64,000 bases of DNA, taken from Nafulsella turpanensis ZLM-10. Lineage in GTDB: Bacteria; Bacteroidota; Bacteroidia; Cytophagales; Cyclobacteriaceae. The DNA lies in contig NZ_ANNU01000016.1 of the NCBI RefSeq assembly GCF_000346615.1, positions 1-64,000 of the forward strand. The letters run 5' to 3'. The position numbers and the translations under genes are program-made. This document shows, piece after piece, positions 34,944 through 44,431 of the stretch (positions are counted from its first letter, which is position 1; the number at the start of each line of letters is the position of its first letter). The notes under the pieces were generated by a model that saw only the letters and a program-made list of their open reading frames with translations, had not been told where the DNA came from and did no database searches.

Positions 34944-35477
34944 CTACTCTTTTAGTAATCCCGCCTTTAAGTGCCATGCTACCACTCCTATACTTACCGA
35001 AATATTGAGAGAGTGCTTAGTGCCGAACTGGGGAATTTCCAGGCAGCCATCGGCTATTTCCATCACTTCATCGTCGACACCAAACACTTCGTTTCCAAAC
35101 ACCAGGGCATATTTCTCCTGTGCCCGGGGCTTAAACTCCTGCAGCAGGGTGCTTCCTTCGGCCTGCTCTATCGCTAAAACTTTGTAACCTTCGGCCTGTA
35201 ACTGGCGGCAAAGCTGGGCGGTATCAGAAGTATGCTCCCAGGCAACGGCCTGTTCGGCGCCTAAAGCTGTTTTCTGAATTTCGCGGTGGGGAGGAGTGGC
35301 GGTAATGCCGCAGAGGTAAAGCTTTTCGAGGGCAAAGGCATCGGCGGTTCGGAAGGCCGAGCCTACGTTATTCATGCTCCGTACATTGTCGAGCACCAGT
35401 ACCACGGGCGTTTTCTCCGCTTCCTGAAATGCCTCCATACTCAGGCGGTTTAATTCTTCCAGCTTCTTTTTCTTCAT
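34944..35477 (-). CDS. TrmH/SpoU-family RNA 2'-O-methyltransferase
   Basis: A protein of 177 residues of the SPOUT superfamily. The three SpoU motifs are clear: motif 1 NVGSAFRTADAF, motif 2 LVFGNEVFGVDDEV, and motif 3 IPQFGTKHSLNISVSIGVVAW, which together form the trefoil knot that binds S-adenosylmethionine. The short length without an N-terminal L30e-like domain points to a tRNA-type TrmH or a related rRNA enzyme; the target nucleotide is unknown. The start is the ATG at 35477; the upstream in-frame extension overlaps the promoter region. It is divergent from mutS. Confidence 0.88.
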   Translation of the reverse strand: MKKKKLEELNRLSMEAFQEAEKTPVVLVLDNVRSMNNVGSAFRTADAFALEKLYLCGITATPPHREIQKTALGAEQAVAWEHTSDTAQLCRQLQAEGYKVLAIEQAEGSTLLQEFKPRAQEKYALVFGNEVFGVDDEVMEIADGCLEIPQFGTKHSLNISVSIGVVAWHLKAGLLKE

Positions 35478-35512
35478 TATTTCATCAGCGCCTACAGGCT
35501 TTATTTCAGCTG

Positions 35513-35540
35513 CAAAAATAGTATATTTGTTATCTTGCAA
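35513..35540 (-). promoter_or_regulatory. Predicted promoter of the TrmH-family gene
   Basis: On the minus strand, TTG (35538-35540), a 17-base spacer and TATTTTTG (35513-35520) match the Bacteroidetes pattern. The start codon is 36 bases downstream. Confidence 0.5.
35522..35529 (+). promoter_or_regulatory. Predicted -7 box of mutS
   Basis: TATATTTG on the plus strand, 1 base from the divergent TrmH box. No convincing -33 TTG is seen upstream. The mutS ATG is 131 bases downstream. Confidence 0.4.
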
Positions 35541-35659
35541 AAAGAAATAAGGGTGGTATACAAAAGGAAGGTCGGAGAATAGGAATTTCACCTGTTCTAT
35601 TCCTCTGTCAATCATTCACTCATTTCATAAAACTCACGACTCAGGACTATTGTAAATAA

Positions 35660-38290
35660 ATGGCAAAGAAGGCAGCGAAAGAAAAAGATAGTAAGGAAAC
35701 TCCTTTAATGAAGCAGTACAATGCCATTAAGGCAAAGCACCCCGGTGCCTTGTTGCTTTTTAGGGTAGGAGATTTTTATGAAACCTTTGGTGAAGATGCA
35801 GTAATTGCCAGTAAGGTGCTGGATATCGTGCTGACCAAAAGGGCCAATGGATCGGCCTCTCATATCGAGCTGGCGGGCTTTCCCCATCATAGCATGGACT
35901 CTTACCTGCCCCGCCTGGTGCGTGCCGGCTACCGGGTGGCTATTTGCGACCAGCTGGAGGACCCTAAAACTGTTAAGGGCATTGTAAAGCGGGGGGTAAC
36001 TGAGCTGGTAACCCCCGGCCTTAGCTTTAACGATAATGTGCTGGAGCGGAGCCGCAACAATTACCTGGCCTCCGTCCACTTCGGAAAAGAGGAGTTGGGT
36101 ATATCCTTCCTAGACCTCTCTACCGGCGAATTTTTAACTTCCTGCGGGCAGCCGGAGTATATCGATAAGCTTATTCAAAGCTTCCGTCCTTCTGAAATCA
36201 TTTACAGTAAAGGTTGTCGTAAAAAGTTTGCAGAGCAGTTCGAGCCGGATTGCACCACCTATACGCCCGAAGACTGGGTTTTCCAGTACGATTATGCCTA
36301 CGAGTGCCTTACCAAACATTTCGGCACCAGCTCACTTAAGGGCTTCGGTATAGAAAACCTGCCGGAAGGCATAGTGGCGGCCGGAGCAGTGCTGCACTAT
36401 CTGCAGGAAACCGAGCACCACGATATGAAGCATATTGCGCAGATTTCGCGCATAGAGGAAGACCATTATGTATGGCTCGATAAATTTACTATTCGCAACC
36501 TGGAGCTGATATACCCGCAGCAGCCCGATGGTATACCCCTGATTCAGATTCTCGACCAGACGGTTACCCCCATGGGAGCCCGGCAGCTGAAAAGGTGGGC
36601 CGTATTGCCTTTGAAAGACTTAGTGGCGATACGTGAGCGGCTGGATGTGGTGGAATCTTTTACCCGTAATGGCGAATTGTTACAGGAGCTCCTGCAGTCT
36701 TTGCGGCATATCGGCGATGTGGAACGGCTTATCTCCAAGGTGGCAGTTGGTCGCATTAATCCACGTGAAATGCTGCAGCTGAAAAAGGCGCTTAAAAATA
36801 CCCTGCCGGTAAAAGAATTGCTGGCGGGCTGTGATATTAAGCCCCTGCAAAAGCTGGCCGACCAGCTAAACCCCTGTCAGTTTCTACTCGATAAAATTGA
36901 AGAAGAGCTGCAGGATGAGGTGCCCCTGGTGTCGAACCAGGGTGGTATGATGCGCAGCGGCATAGATGCGGCCCTCGATGAGCTTCGGAAAATAGCCTAT
37001 AGTGGCAAAGATTACCTGCTGCAGATTCAAAAGCGGGAGGTAGAACGGACGGGCATTAGTTCCCTTAAGATTGCCTATAACAAAGTGTTTGGCTATTACC
37101 TGGAGGTAACCAATTCGCATAAAGATAAAGTGCCGCAGGACTGGATAAGGAAACAGACGCTGGTAAATGCGGAGCGCTATATCACCGAAGAACTAAAGGT
37201 TTACGAGGAGAAAATTATCAATGCCGAATCAGAGATCAATACCATTGAGCAGCGCCTCTTCCTGGAGCTGGTGCAGGCCGCTTCGGAATATGTAACCCAT
37301 ATTCAGCAGAATGCCCGTACCCTGGCCACTATTGACTGTTTGAGCAGTTTTGCCGCTATTGCTCTCAAAAATCGCTATGTACGACCCGAGGTTAATGAAA
37401 GTTATGCGCTGGATATTGAAGATGGTCGGCACCCGGTTATTGAAAGACAGCTGCCGGTGGGGGAGCCTTACGTTCCTAACGATGTATTCCTTGATAAGGA
37501 AGAGCAGCAGATTATGATTATTACCGGCCCCAATATGGCGGGTAAATCGGCCCTGCTCCGCCAGACGGCCCTTATCGTGCTCATGGCCCAAATGGGTAGC
37601 TTTGTGCCTGCTAAGCGGGCGCAGCTGGGCCTTATCGACAAAGTCTTCACCCGTGTAGGCGCTTCCGATAATCTTTCGAAAGGCGAATCAACCTTCATGG
37701 TGGAAATGATTGAAACGGCCTCTATTCTTAACAACCTCAGCGACCGCAGTCTGGTGCTGATGGATGAGATTGGTCGTGGCACCAGCACCTACGATGGGGT
37801 TTCCATTGCCTGGAGCATTGTGGAGTTTTTGCATAACCATGAGAAGTTTCGCGCCAAAACCCTTTTTGCCACCCACTACCACGAACTCAACCAGCTGAGC
37901 GAAGATTTCAGCCGGATCAGGAATTTTAATGTATCGGTAAAAGAGGTGGGCGATAAAGTGATTTTTATGCGCAAGCTTAAGGAGGGCGGCAGCGAACACA
38001 GCTTTGGTATTCATGTGGCGCAAATGGCCGGAATGCCCAATAAAGTAGTCATTCGGGCAAATGAGATTATGCACCACCTCGAGAAGGATAAAATAAAAGA
38101 TGGGAATAAAAAGAAATTGCAGGAAGTGCCGAAAAATAACTTTCAGCTGAACCTCTTCGAAGCCGATCCGCGCTTTAAAGAAGTGGAGAAGGTGCTGCAG
38201 GAAACAGATATCAATATCATTTCACCGGTTGAAGCCCTGCTGAAACTCAATGAGATAAAGAAGATGATGGAGCCGGCAGAAAAAAAATAG
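35660..38290 (+). CDS. mutS: DNA mismatch repair protein MutS
   Basis: A protein of 876 residues that recognises mispairs and starts mismatch repair with MutL. The mismatch-binding Phe-x-Glu motif is in RVGDFYETFGEDAV near residue 37. The connector, lever and clamp regions follow. The ATPase has Walker A ITGPNMAGKSALLRQ (about residue 618), Walker B LVLMDEIGRGTSTYDG, and the helix-turn-helix dimer end GIHVAQMAGMPNKVV. Length is that of a full MutS1. It starts at ATG 35660 and is followed by two tRNA genes under a separate promoter. Confidence 0.97.
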   Translation: MAKKAAKEKDSKETPLMKQYNAIKAKHPGALLLFRVGDFYETFGEDAVIASKVLDIVLTKRANGSASHIELAGFPHHSMDSYLPRLVRAGYRVAICDQLEDPKTVKGIVKRGVTELVTPGLSFNDNVLERSRNNYLASVHFGKEELGISFLDLSTGEFLTSCGQPEYIDKLIQSFRPSEIIYSKGCRKKFAEQFEPDCTTYTPEDWVFQYDYAYECLTKHFGTSSLKGFGIENLPEGIVAAGAVLHYLQETEHHDMKHIAQISRIEEDHYVWLDKFTIRNLELIYPQQPDGIPLIQILDQTVTPMGARQLKRWAVLPLKDLVAIRERLDVVESFTRNGELLQELLQSLRHIGDVERLISKVAVGRINPREMLQLKKALKNTLPVKELLAGCDIKPLQKLADQLNPCQFLLDKIEEELQDEVPLVSNQGGMMRSGIDAALDELRKIAYSGKDYLLQIQKREVERTGISSLKIAYNKVFGYYLEVTNSHKDKVPQDWIRKQTLVNAERYITEELKVYEEKIINAESEINTIEQRLFLELVQAASEYVTHIQQNARTLATIDCLSSFAAIALKNRYVRPEVNESYALDIEDGRHPVIERQLPVGEPYVPNDVFLDKEEQQIMIITGPNMAGKSALLRQTALIVLMAQMGSFVPAKRAQLGLIDKVFTRVGASDNLSKGESTFMVEMIETASILNNLSDRSLVLMDEIGRGTSTYDGVSIAWSIVEFLHNHEKFRAKTLFATHYHELNQLSEDFSRIRNFNVSVKEVGDKVIFMRKLKEGGSEHSFGIHVAQMAGMPNKVVIRANEIMHHLEKDKIKDGNKKKLQEVPKNNFQLNLFEADPRFKEVEKVLQETDINIISPVEALLKLNEIKKMMEPAEKK

Positions 38291-38311
38291 TAAATTTTTT
38301 TCGGGAGGATA

Positions 38312-38341
38312 TTGCGGATTTAAATCTATGTACTACCTTTG
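38312..38341 (+). promoter_or_regulatory. Predicted promoter of the tRNA genes
   Basis: TTG (38312-38314), a 19-base spacer and TACCTTTG (38334-38341) form a near-ideal Bacteroidetes promoter, 33 bases upstream of tRNA-Gly. Confidence 0.7.
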
Positions 38342-38374
38342 TATTCCAATCGGTTAACGGCCGGTAAAAACAAT

Positions 38375-38450
38375 GCGAAAGTAGCTCAGCTGGTAGAGCG
38401 CAACCTTGCCAAGGTTGAGGTCGCGAGTTCGAACCTCGTCTTTCGCTCCA
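38375..38450 (+). tRNA. tRNA-Gly(GCC)
   Basis: A 76-base cloverleaf. The acceptor arms GCGAAAG/CTTTCGC pair, the anticodon stem CAACC/GGTTG holds loop TTGCCAA (anticodon GCC), the T loop is TTCGAAC, and the 3' CCA is encoded. Confidence 0.95.
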
Positions 38451-38452
38451 GT

Positions 38453-38483
38453 AAAGCATCCCTTCCGCGGGATGCTTTTTTTT
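38453..38483 (+). terminator. Terminator after tRNA-Gly
   Basis: AAAGCATCCC pairs with GGGATGCTTT around a 6-base loop, followed by a T run. It separates the two tRNA genes. Confidence 0.85.
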
Positions 38484-38518
38484 GACAGTAAGTAGTTCCG
38501 GATTTACTCCGGAATGAA

Positions 38519-38602
38519 GCCGGGATGGTGGAATTGGTAGACACGCAAGACTTAAAATCTTGTGTCCGTTTGGACGTGCGGGTTCAAGTCCCGCTCCTGG
38601 TA
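38519..38602 (+). tRNA. tRNA-Leu(TAA)
   Basis: An 84-base tRNA with the long variable arm expected of leucine. The anticodon stem CAAGA/TCTTG holds loop CTTAAAA (anticodon TAA) and the T arm is GCGGGTTCAAGTCCCGC. The acceptor stem has G:T pairs at its first and fourth positions. CCA is not encoded. Confidence 0.92.
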
Positions 38603-38606
38603 CTGT

Positions 38607-38642
38607 AAAACCCTGTATACGTCATGTATGCAGGGTTTTTTG
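38607..38642 (+). terminator. Terminator after tRNA-Leu
   Basis: AAAACCCTG pairs with CAGGGTTTT around an inner stem, with a T run at the end. Confidence 0.8.
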
Positions 38643-39423
38643 CTTTTTGAGTAACAAAATCAGCAAAGTAGAAGAAGGTAAATTTGGATTAAGCGGAAAA
38701 GTTGTAGAGGCGGTTGGAAGAGTTTGATTTAGCCTTCAAAAAAGAGCCATGGAATAATCTGTTTTTGGTTTAATCTTGTCTGAATGCCTTCTTGATTATT
38801 TTGATAACACATCAGAAAAGAATTAGCAGATGATTTCACTATTCATTTAGCAGAGAAGAATCTTCCCCCCTTCAGAGCTTACAGGTCAACGGCTTGGTTC
38901 AGAAGAATTTTATGATGAGATAAGCCTGAGCGATTTTCCTATTCGTGGAAAGCTATGCTATCTGAAGGTCAGGCGCAGAAGGTGGCTAAATGAAGACGGT
39001 GGCAAGGTAGTATCCCGAGACCGGCAATCCATTGCCCAGGGAACGCGAAGGACAAAGGAACTCCCCTCTTTTTAAACCACCGTATCGATATTCCGCCAGT
39101 AAGCTATAAGAGCCTGGACAGGTGTTTTTATAAGTTCTGCAAAGGGAGAGAAAAATATAAAAGAATGATTATAGTGATTATCCCGCCTTAAAATTTTTAA
39201 GCGCTATCTCTTCTTTTTCTCTGTAGAAAGGAGCCTGAACAGCGGGACTCTTTCAAAGGCAGTTGACCCCAAAATCTTCAGCAGCACCACAAGACTTCTT
39301 TATCCAAAGCGGGACGTTTCCCTCCTCCAATTAGCCATTGTTCTGGTTCTCTTTTCTTTCAAATCTTAGCAGTATTGATGTTTATTCTTGTGAATGAGTC
39401 TATATCCTTAAAATTGTAACTAA
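38643..39423. other. Gene-poor region with transposase relic
   Basis: Between the tRNA-Leu terminator and the promoter of the Sus-like locus there is no intact gene. The decayed ISAon1-type transposase (38785-39165) is the only recognisable content. Confidence 0.6.
38785..39165 (+). pseudogene. Relic of ISAon1-family transposase N-terminal ORF
   Basis: Several plus-strand frame fragments line up with the N-terminal protein of ISAon1-type insertion sequences. In order they are LLDYFDN, then TIHLAEKNLPPFRAY in another frame, then DFPIRGKLCYLKVRRRRW with KVVSRDRQSIAQGTRRTKEL in a third frame. A stop follows, and then IPPVSYKSLDRCFYKFC in a shifted frame. Relatives have SIQDFPIRGK and KGTRxTKEFAxFL at these places; this is from memory of the family. 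At least three frameshifts make it non-functional. No second ORF or terminal inverted repeat is visible. Confidence 0.75.
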
Positions 39424-39454
39424 TTGTAAATCAAATACTTATGACTTATATTTG
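39424..39454 (+). promoter_or_regulatory. Predicted promoter of the susC-like operon
   Basis: TTG (39424-39426), a 20-base spacer and TATATTTG (39447-39454) fit the Bacteroidetes consensus. The expected leader before the susC-like ATG is about 210 bases, in which I see no known riboswitch. Confidence 0.55.
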
Positions 39455-39673
39455 TTGATATTTTCTATATCCGGCATATAAAAGTTGAAGTAGATGAGAG
39501 ATTAATGATTCTTTGTAAAGACGCTGAAGTCAAAAGAATGCCTCTTCAAGTTTTGGGATGGTTTTGCAAATGCTACCCTTCGATTGTGATTACCGGAGCT
39601 AGTAAAAAGAGTGCAAAATTTTTTAAGTTTTACTGCAAACGATTTCGCTAATAAGTGAAAAAACAAGTTTAAG

Positions 39674-42600
39674 ATGAATAAAATATACTTCTTATGTGGT
39701 CTGGCAGCATTCCTAACGTTTGTTGTTGGGTTGCCATTAAAAGCAGAAATAACACCTGTAGAAGAGGCCAGTCCAACATTTATTGTTGCCGTTAGCGGGC
39801 AGGTAATAGATGCAGAAACTGAAGAGCCCTTACCAGGGGCCACGGTAATGATTAAAGGAAGCGGTACAGGAACAGTCACTGATGTAAATGGCGAGTTTAA
39901 GCTTGAAGTCCCTGCTGATTCAGCTGTGCTGGTAGTCTCCTTTATCGGATATCATAGCCAGGAAATAGAAGTAAATGGAAGAACAGAAATAAAAGTTGCT
40001 TTGGCACCTGATGTTGAACAGCTGGAAGAAGTTGTAGTAGTAGGTTACGGCGTGCAAAAACGCTCTAATATTACGGGAGCTGTATCCTCTATAAGTGCTG
40101 AAGAGTTAGAGAAAAAGACGCTGACACGCCTCGATCAGGCCCTGCAGGGAGAATCTGCGGGTGTTTTTGTTTCACAGAATGGCGGTGCTCCCGGTGCCAG
40201 CCCAACCATTCACATCCGCGGAGTGGGTTCTATTTCCGATACTGAACCGCTGTGGATAGTGGATGGGATAAGAATGGCCCCCGGAAATCATTTCGATATT
40301 GATGATGTGGCCTCTATCGAGGTACTGAAAGATGCTGCCGCTTCGGCAATATATGGTGCAAAAGCTGCCCATGGGGTTATTTTGGTAACCACAAAGCGAG
40401 GAGCGGGTGATGGAACCCGTGTGAGTTTTAAGAGTACTGTCGGAAAAAAATCCCCGCTCAACCTTCCGACACTCCTGGGTAGTGCCGATTTTGTAAAATA
40501 CAAGAAAGAGTCCAGGCTTAATGCAGGACAGAATCCTGATCCTTCCTGGGATAACTGGGAACACGACACAGACTGGATTGATGCTTATTACGCAGGAAGC
40601 GGTATTCTTCAGTCATACGATTTATCTGTTGCCAGAGGAGAAGAAAAGTTTAACTTCTACTTTTCTTTGGGCTATGATGATGAAGTTGGCATCCTGATCG
40701 ATAATACCTATAAAAGGATTAGTGGTAGAATTAACTCAGACATCCAGCTGACCGATTGGCTGAAAATAGGAGAAAGTATTCTTCTTTCAAAGGTAGGGGA
40801 AAACCCTATCGATAACTTCAATGAAAACACCTCCGGAGGTATTCCTTATCGTTCTATCCCCATCATGCCAATTTACGACGAAACGAACCCGTACGGTGGT
40901 TGGGGAAGAGCACCCGTTTACTTCCAGGGGCCAAATCCGGTCGCCAGTCACTATCAGCAGCATGACACCCGGAGCTACAACCGGCTAGATGGCAATGTAT
41001 ATGTAGAAGCCACTCCTTTTGATGGGCTGCAGTTAAGAGCTACGCTGGGCTATAATTACCTCGCATTTTTAGGAGAAAAATTCCATGAAGCATTTGATTA
41101 TGGAGCGTTTGCCAATCCTATTAATTCACTGACCTACAGCAATGCCCATGACCAAACCATAACAGGAAATGCAGTGGCGACCTATAGCGAATCAATAGGC
41201 TTGCATAACTTTAGCCTGATGGGAGGGTATGAAGCTTCCCGCTTCGAGTCAAAACACTTCAATTTAACCGGCACTGACTTTCCTCTTGATGTAGCCTGGA
41301 GTATGAATTTAGCCACGGGTACTTTTAATACCACTGATCGGCACAACGTATATGAAAGTAGAATTCTTTCACAGTTCGGAAGGCTAAGCTACAACTATAA
41401 TGAAAAATATTTGCTGGAAGCGAACGTCCGGCGCGATGCCTCTGCACCAAAGTTTGGTCCGGCCAATATCTGGGGAGTATTCCCTTCCTTTTCTGCCGGC
41501 TGGAGAATTTCCGGAGAAGAGTTTTTCCGGAACGTCCCTTACATCACTACTTTAAAATTACGTGCCAGCACGGGTATTTTGGGCTCTGATAATATTGGTG
41601 ACTATATCTACCTTAAAACCTATACCTCTCAGTTCTCAAGCTATACCTTCGATGTAAACGGTCAAAATAAGGTTCCGGGCTTTTACATCAGTAAGTTTCC
41701 GAACGAAGAGGTGAAATGGGAAGAGGTGAATATGCACAATATAGCCATGGACCTAACCGCTTTTGAAAATAAGCTGTCCTTTAGTATTGACTATTACATT
41801 AAAGATACGAAAGATCTGCTCTATGGAGTGCCAATCCCGCCCTCTGTCGGCTTATCTACCATGAACTTTGGTCCGGTAAATCCTGCACTCAATATAGGAA
41901 CAATGCGAAATACCGGGGTGGACATTGCATTAGGCTATAGAACCCATTTCGATAAGCTCACCCTAAACTTAAGTGGAAATACTTCTTTCATGAAAAATGA
42001 AATGAAGTTCCTGAGCGAAAACCAGGCGATTACCGGAGGCGGCGCTGGTGGGCTCATGGGGGGCATGACCAGAACAGAGGCAGGAATGCCTATCTCCAGT
42101 TTTTACGGCTTTGTGGTTCAGCAAATGTTGCATACTGAATCGGACGTATATGCCATTAACTCCTGGGCCTCTGACGGCACTTACCAGGAAGCAGGAACTG
42201 GGCCAGGCGATTTTATGTATAAAGATATTAGCGGCCCTGAGGGGGTTCCGGATGGGCAGATTACCGCTGAGCATGACCGTGTCTTTATTGGAAACCCATG
42301 GCCTAAAATGACTTATGCCTTGAATGTTGGGGCAGTATACAATAACATAATTGATATTTCTTTACAGTTTCAGGGTGTACAGGGGGTAGATGTTTTTAAT
42401 GCGAATAAAGCCTATGCCCAGAATTTCTTCGGAGATAATAATACTACCACGGAAATTTATAATGCCTGGACTCCGGAAAATCACACGAATCAGCCCCGGA
42501 ACATCGCCAATGATCCGAATGGTAATTTCAGCAGGCCTTCCGACTATTTTGTAGAAGATGGGTCTTACCTGAAGTTAAGGAATGCACAACTTGGCTTTAA

Positions 42601-42796
42601 CCTTCCTGATGAGATGCTGGACCGCTGGGGAATGAGCGGATTAAGGATTTTTGTGAATGCGAACAACGTCTTAACCTTCACTAAATACTCAGGGCTAGAT
42701 CCGGAAGTGGCCGGTTCGAATATAAGCCGCGGGGTAGATTATGGTCTGTATCCGCAGGTACGCACCATTAGCGGTGGCTTAGAAGTAAACTTTTAA
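39674..42796 (+). CDS. SusC/RagA-type TonB-linked outer membrane protein
   Basis: A protein of 1040 residues. After a signal peptide comes a carboxypeptidase-regulatory-like domain (SGQVIDAETEEPLPGATVMI, about residues 41-60), then EEVVVVGYGVQKRSNITGAV (the TonB-box/plug boundary), a plug domain with IRGVGSIS and GPEAS-like DAAASAIYGAKAAHGVILVT, and a 22-strand barrel ending GGLEVNF. It is the energy-dependent importer of oligosaccharides, paired with the SusD-like lipoprotein directly downstream. It is the first gene of the operon behind the promoter at 39424. The substrate is inferred from neighbours to be an alpha-linked glucan or related glycan. Confidence 0.95.
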   Translation: MNKIYFLCGLAAFLTFVVGLPLKAEITPVEEASPTFIVAVSGQVIDAETEEPLPGATVMIKGSGTGTVTDVNGEFKLEVPADSAVLVVSFIGYHSQEIEVNGRTEIKVALAPDVEQLEEVVVVGYGVQKRSNITGAVSSISAEELEKKTLTRLDQALQGESAGVFVSQNGGAPGASPTIHIRGVGSISDTEPLWIVDGIRMAPGNHFDIDDVASIEVLKDAAASAIYGAKAAHGVILVTTKRGAGDGTRVSFKSTVGKKSPLNLPTLLGSADFVKYKKESRLNAGQNPDPSWDNWEHDTDWIDAYYAGSGILQSYDLSVARGEEKFNFYFSLGYDDEVGILIDNTYKRISGRINSDIQLTDWLKIGESILLSKVGENPIDNFNENTSGGIPYRSIPIMPIYDETNPYGGWGRAPVYFQGPNPVASHYQQHDTRSYNRLDGNVYVEATPFDGLQLRATLGYNYLAFLGEKFHEAFDYGAFANPINSLTYSNAHDQTITGNAVATYSESIGLHNFSLMGGYEASRFESKHFNLTGTDFPLDVAWSMNLATGTFNTTDRHNVYESRILSQFGRLSYNYNEKYLLEANVRRDASAPKFGPANIWGVFPSFSAGWRISGEEFFRNVPYITTLKLRASTGILGSDNIGDYIYLKTYTSQFSSYTFDVNGQNKVPGFYISKFPNEEVKWEEVNMHNIAMDLTAFENKLSFSIDYYIKDTKDLLYGVPIPPSVGLSTMNFGPVNPALNIGTMRNTGVDIALGYRTHFDKLTLNLSGNTSFMKNEMKFLSENQAITGGGAGGLMGGMTRTEAGMPISSFYGFVVQQMLHTESDVYAINSWASDGTYQEAGTGPGDFMYKDISGPEGVPDGQITAEHDRVFIGNPWPKMTYALNVGAVYNNIIDISLQFQGVQGVDVFNANKAYAQNFFGDNNTTTEIYNAWTPENHTNQPRNIANDPNGNFSRPSDYFVEDGSYLKLRNAQLGFNLPDEMLDRWGMSGLRIFVNANNVLTFTKYSGLDPEVAGSNISRGVDYGLYPQVRTISGGLEVNF

Positions 42797-42826
42797 AGCA
42801 GGCCGTAAAGCTTAAAAACAATTAAA

Positions 42827-44380
42827 ATGAAGATACTAAAGCAATTTTTATTACTGTTCATGGGAGCCTCTCTTTTGGCTGGCTGTGCAGAGGATGAGTT
42901 TCTTGAGGTAACCAATCAAAATGAGTTGAACTCTGCCAACTACTATTCAAGGATCGAAAACTTCGAAATGGCTTTGAATGGGGTTTATTCTGCAGTAAAA
43001 GGTTTAGATCTGTATGGCCAGAACTTTTATGTAGAAACCTTGCTGGCCCTTCCACACGAATCAGACTACTGGAATGCCCAGAGCAGAAATGAAGTAAGTT
43101 CGGCCGATGGGAATGTTGCCATCGCCTGGCGAGGCTGGTACAGAGTAGTGGCCAGGGCAAATGATATTATCGAGAATGCCCCCATCTTCATCGAAAAGTA
43201 TGACCCTAACGAAGCTGAACTGGAGAAGCTGGAAAAAATTCTGGGGCAGGCTCACTTCTTTAGAGGTTTTGCCTATTTCCACCTGGTACGCCTTTGGGGA
43301 GAAGATACTTATGCAGGAGACCCTTCCAGGCTAGCGGTTCCGCTAATTCTTAAAGTTCCTTCTACCAGAGAAGATATGATGAAGCCCCGGGCAACAGTAG
43401 GGGAGGTGTATGAGCAGATTGTTAAAGATTTTGAAGCAGCTGAAGCCATGCTTCCCTATGACTGGGGGGCGAGTGATATTGCCAGGGTAAATAAATGGTC
43501 AGCCAAGGGCTTTTTAGGAAAAGTGTATCTCTACATGGAGGAGTACCTTATGGCCAAAAAATACTTTGAAGAGATTATTAACAGCGCAAACTTTTCTTTA
43601 GTACCTGCCGATAAGTATGATGACCTTTTCCAGGGAACCTATGAGTTTAGCGAGGAGTCACTGTTCGAGCTCAACTATTCTGTAGACATGCAGCAGAACA
43701 TATGGGAAAATGGCCTTGGTTCCGGTATCGCATTATCGCTTGCCCCTCCGGGCCGTGGCTGGAGTAATGTTACTCCCCATGGTGTAAATATCTTCCGCTT
43801 TGGCGATGACCCTCGTTTGGAAATAGCTACTTATGCTCCCGAAGATTCTGTTGCCACTGCAGATGGAACAATGGAGCCTGCCGGTGCAAGTGAATTTAAT
43901 TATACCGGCCACAGCTTCAGAAAATATGTACCACAAGGTTATTCCGTGTACTCCACCAACCGAAATAGCGGCATCAACTTTATTATCATGCGCCTTGCCG
44001 ATATATACCTGATGTATGCTGAAGTGATGGATGAGTTGGGGCAGGATGCAGTGGCCTTGGAATACTTGAATAAGGTAAGGAGAAGGGCTTATGGATTTGA
44101 CCCGGATGTGCCTCAGTCCGAGGTGGATCTACAGGGCCTTGCAGGATCAGAATTAACAGATGCCATTCGGGAGGAGCGTTTCCTTGAGCTTTTTGCTGAA
44201 GGCCACCGTTGGTACGATATCGTGCGCTGGGGAATTGTAGAAGAAGAGGTATTAAAGTACAATGATTACCGCGTTACCCAGGGCGAAATTCTTTTCCATG
44301 AGAAGGACTATTATTACCCAATTCCGCTTCAGGAAGTAGATAACAATGTAAATATAACTCCAAGTACGGGTTACGAATAA
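42827..44380 (+). CDS. SusD/RagB-type surface glycan-binding lipoprotein
   Basis: A protein of 517 residues. The lipoprotein signal is LLAGCAEDEF, with acidic residues after the Cys that mark surface export in Bacteroidetes. The N-terminal TPR-like SusD domain carries YYSRIENFEMALNGVYSAV, and the C-terminal RagB/SusD domain carries ANYSVYSTNRNSG-like and ERFLELFAEGHRWYDIVRWG segments. It forms the lid on the SusC-like channel and binds the glycan. It lies 30 bases after susC in the same operon. Nothing is missing. Confidence 0.95.
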   Translation: MKILKQFLLLFMGASLLAGCAEDEFLEVTNQNELNSANYYSRIENFEMALNGVYSAVKGLDLYGQNFYVETLLALPHESDYWNAQSRNEVSSADGNVAIAWRGWYRVVARANDIIENAPIFIEKYDPNEAELEKLEKILGQAHFFRGFAYFHLVRLWGEDTYAGDPSRLAVPLILKVPSTREDMMKPRATVGEVYEQIVKDFEAAEAMLPYDWGASDIARVNKWSAKGFLGKVYLYMEEYLMAKKYFEEIINSANFSLVPADKYDDLFQGTYEFSEESLFELNYSVDMQQNIWENGLGSGIALSLAPPGRGWSNVTPHGVNIFRFGDDPRLEIATYAPEDSVATADGTMEPAGASEFNYTGHSFRKYVPQGYSVYSTNRNSGINFIIMRLADIYLMYAEVMDELGQDAVALEYLNKVRRRAYGFDPDVPQSEVDLQGLAGSELTDAIREERFLELFAEGHRWYDIVRWGIVEEEVLKYNDYRVTQGEILFHEKDYYYPIPLQEVDNNVNITPSTGYE

Positions 44381-44431
44381 AAAAGCCTTCAGCAGGTTAG
44401 AGTCATTATTGAAATAGAAGAAAGGAAAAGC

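Noticed and set aside
22358-39253. AGCGGGACTCTTT occurs at 22358-22370 and 39241-39253
   Set aside because: A shared 13-base word is expected many times by chance in 64 kb, and neither site has a matching flank.
39455-39673. Possible riboswitch in the leader of the susC-like operon
   Set aside because: No conserved riboswitch core or strong multi-stem structure is visible in this leader.
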